DNA from: Pseudomonadota bacterium
GTDB taxonomy: Bacteria; Pseudomonadota; Alphaproteobacteria; Rhizobiales; Afifellaceae
Length of the DNA stretch: 5,878 nucleotides
NCBI GenBank assembly: GCA_023417735.1
Contig: JAEZEK010000276.1
Coordinates: 1-5,878, forward strand
Reading direction: 5' to 3'
The notes below the pieces were generated by a model. That model was not told the DNA's origin and made no database searches. It saw only the letters and a program-made list of their open reading frames with translations. The translations under genes were made by a program, and so were the position numbers. Position 1 is the first letter of the stretch, and every line of letters begins with the position of its first letter. Below are positions 4,933-5,878 of the stretch, one piece after another.

Positions 4933-5838
4933 ATGACGAAGATCGGATATCTCGGCGGCGGCAACATGGCCCAGGCGATGGTGAAGCGCCTGCTCGCGGC
5001 CGGCCACGACGTCACGCTCTACAACCGTACGCTCGACAAGGTGAGGAACCTCGAGGCGCTCGGCGCCAAGCTCGCCCGGACGCCGCGCGAGGCGGCCGAA
5101 GGCGCGGAGATGGTGTTCGCCTCGGTGACGGACGATGCCGCCTCGCGCACGGTCTGGACCGGTCCCGACGGCGCGCTGTCCGCCAATCTCGCGCCAGGGG
5201 CGCTGATCGTCGAGCATTCCACCATGTCGCACGACTGGGTGCTCGAGCTCTGCCGAATCGTGCGCGAGAAGGGCCTGCGCTACGTCGATTGCCCGGTCGC
5301 CGGCCGGCCCGATGCCGCCGCGGCCGGCCAGCTCGCGGTCTTCGTCGGTGCCGACAAGGAGGACCTGGAGAAGATCCGGCCCCTCGTCACGCCGCTCAGC
5401 AAGGAGATCTTCCATTTCGGCGCGCCGGGCACCGGCACCGCCTTCAAGCTGATCTACAACGTCCTCGGCGTGGTGCAGATCGTCGGGCTGGCCGAGGCCC
5501 TCTCGGCAGCCGAGGCCGCCGGGATCGACCTGCGCACCGCCGCGCAGGCGCTCGCCAACGGCAACACCGGCAGCGGCCACGTGCGCAAGCACGGTCCCTT
5601 CATGGCTGAGAACGAGCACGAGGATCCGCCGGGCTTCACCGCCGCGGGCCGCATCAAGGACCTCACCTACGGCATCGGCCTGGAGGAGGCGCTCGGGGAG
5701 GACCCCGTCATGGGGCGCGCCGCGCTCGGCGCCTACCAGAAGATGGTCGACCTCGGCATGGCCAAGGCGGCGGACAGCATGATCATCGACGCGGTGCGCG
5801 AGCGCCGGAAAGGCGCGAAGCAGCTTCAGAAGGCGTGA
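4933..5838 (+). CDS. NAD(P)-dependent beta-hydroxyacid dehydrogenase family protein (3-hydroxyisobutyrate dehydrogenase-like)
   Basis: A 301-residue two-domain protein of normal family length. The Rossmann domain starts IGYLGGGNMAQAM (4-16), and the second strand ends LYNRT (29-33); an Arg at this place (R32) commonly goes with NADP(H). The substrate segment is DCPVAGRPDAAAAGQL (119-134), where many relatives have SGG and this protein has AGR (123-125). The catalytic Lys is K172 in GTGTAFKLIYN, with N176 one turn on. The helical C-terminal domain carries the IKDL motif (241-244). Enzymes of this family reversibly oxidise short beta-hydroxy acids or reduce semialdehydes; some relatives reduce imines. 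It follows the hydrolase gene by 37 bases on the same strand, so it is probably the third gene of the operon, handling an aldehyde, hydroxy acid or keto product of the C-C cleavage steps. The substrate is not deducible. Confidence 0.9.
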   Translation: MTKIGYLGGGNMAQAMVKRLLAAGHDVTLYNRTLDKVRNLEALGAKLARTPREAAEGAEMVFASVTDDAASRTVWTGPDGALSANLAPGALIVEHSTMSHDWVLELCRIVREKGLRYVDCPVAGRPDAAAAGQLAVFVGADKEDLEKIRPLVTPLSKEIFHFGAPGTGTAFKLIYNVLGVVQIVGLAEALSAAEAAGIDLRTAAQALANGNTGSGHVRKHGPFMAENEHEDPPGFTAAGRIKDLTYGIGLEEALGEDPVMGRAALGAYQKMVDLGMAKAADSMIIDAVRERRKGAKQLQKA

Positions 5839-5842
5839 GCGT

Positions 5843-5876
5843 CGGGGGGGGGGGCGCGCCCGCCCCCCCCCCCCCG
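5843..5876. repeat. Inverted homopolymer: G11, short GC core, C13
   Basis: Five bases after the dehydrogenase stop come eleven G (5844-5854), the core CGCGCCCG, then thirteen C (5863-5875). The two runs could pair as a very strong GC-only hairpin, with the 8-base palindrome GGCGCGCC (5853-5860) in it. It could be a terminator without a T tract, a slippage-prone tract, or an assembly or base-calling error near a sequence end. The exact run lengths should not be trusted. Confidence 0.5.
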
Positions 5877-5878
5877 CA

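Noticed and set aside
4047..5015. A 322-codon minus-strand frame opposite the hydrolase gene, and a similar one at 4888-5619 opposite the dehydrogenase
   Set aside because: Both lack domain motifs and mirror strongly supported genes; GC-rich DNA readily leaves such frames open.
1..5878. Mobile element, CRISPR array, tRNA or defence system
   Set aside because: No transposase, integrase, regularly spaced repeats, tRNA-like cloverleaf or nuclease genes were seen on either strand.

Overview
The window looks like a piece of a high-GC proteobacterial chromosome. An alphaproteobacterium of the Hyphomicrobiales type is my best guess, from the strong G/C bias at third codon positions, the Bug/TctC-type solute-binding protein and the style of the catabolic genes. 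No rRNA or tRNA is present to confirm this. It reads as one compact catabolic locus: six protein genes, of which the first is cut by the left edge.

Layout. Positions 1-501 (minus strand) hold the N-terminal half of a periplasmic solute-binding protein of the tripartite tricarboxylate transporter (TTT) type. Positions 502-719 are a divergent promoter region. Positions 720-1556 (plus) encode a cytoplasmic protein made of two NTF2/SnoaL-like domains in tandem. It converges on a TetR-family repressor gene on the minus strand, which ends at 1607 and probably starts at a TTG at 2248. Positions 2249-2392 are a second divergent control region. Rightward from it run three plus-strand genes that look like one operon: a thiamine-diphosphate (ThDP) enzyme (2393-4096), a crotonase-fold C-C hydrolase resembling 6-oxocamphor hydrolase (4128-4895), and a beta-hydroxyacid dehydrogenase (4933-5838). 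The window ends in an odd G11...C13 inverted homopolymer.

How the parts fit. A 16-base near-palindrome of the form TCATACrAGTGTATrA occurs in both divergent control regions (653-668 and 2317-2332, 14 of 16 bases identical). A weaker copy lies at 615-630 and an exact half-site at 2283-2290. Each copy sits on a plausible sigma-70-type promoter. The simplest reading is that the TetR protein is a local repressor that controls uptake (the binding protein), the NTF2-like gene, the enzyme operon and probably itself, and is relieved by a substrate or intermediate of the pathway.

The most informative enzyme is the crotonase homologue. It would normally be labelled enoyl-CoA hydratase, but it lacks the glycine-rich oxyanion-hole motif of acyl-CoA enzymes. 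It keeps counterparts of the residues I recall as catalytic in 6-oxocamphor hydrolase (Trp, three His, Asp, Glu). The locus is therefore better read as a pathway that imports an organic acid or related compound and breaks C-C bonds by a retro-Claisen hydrolase and a ThDP enzyme, with a reductase/dehydrogenase step. The substrate cannot be read from the sequence.
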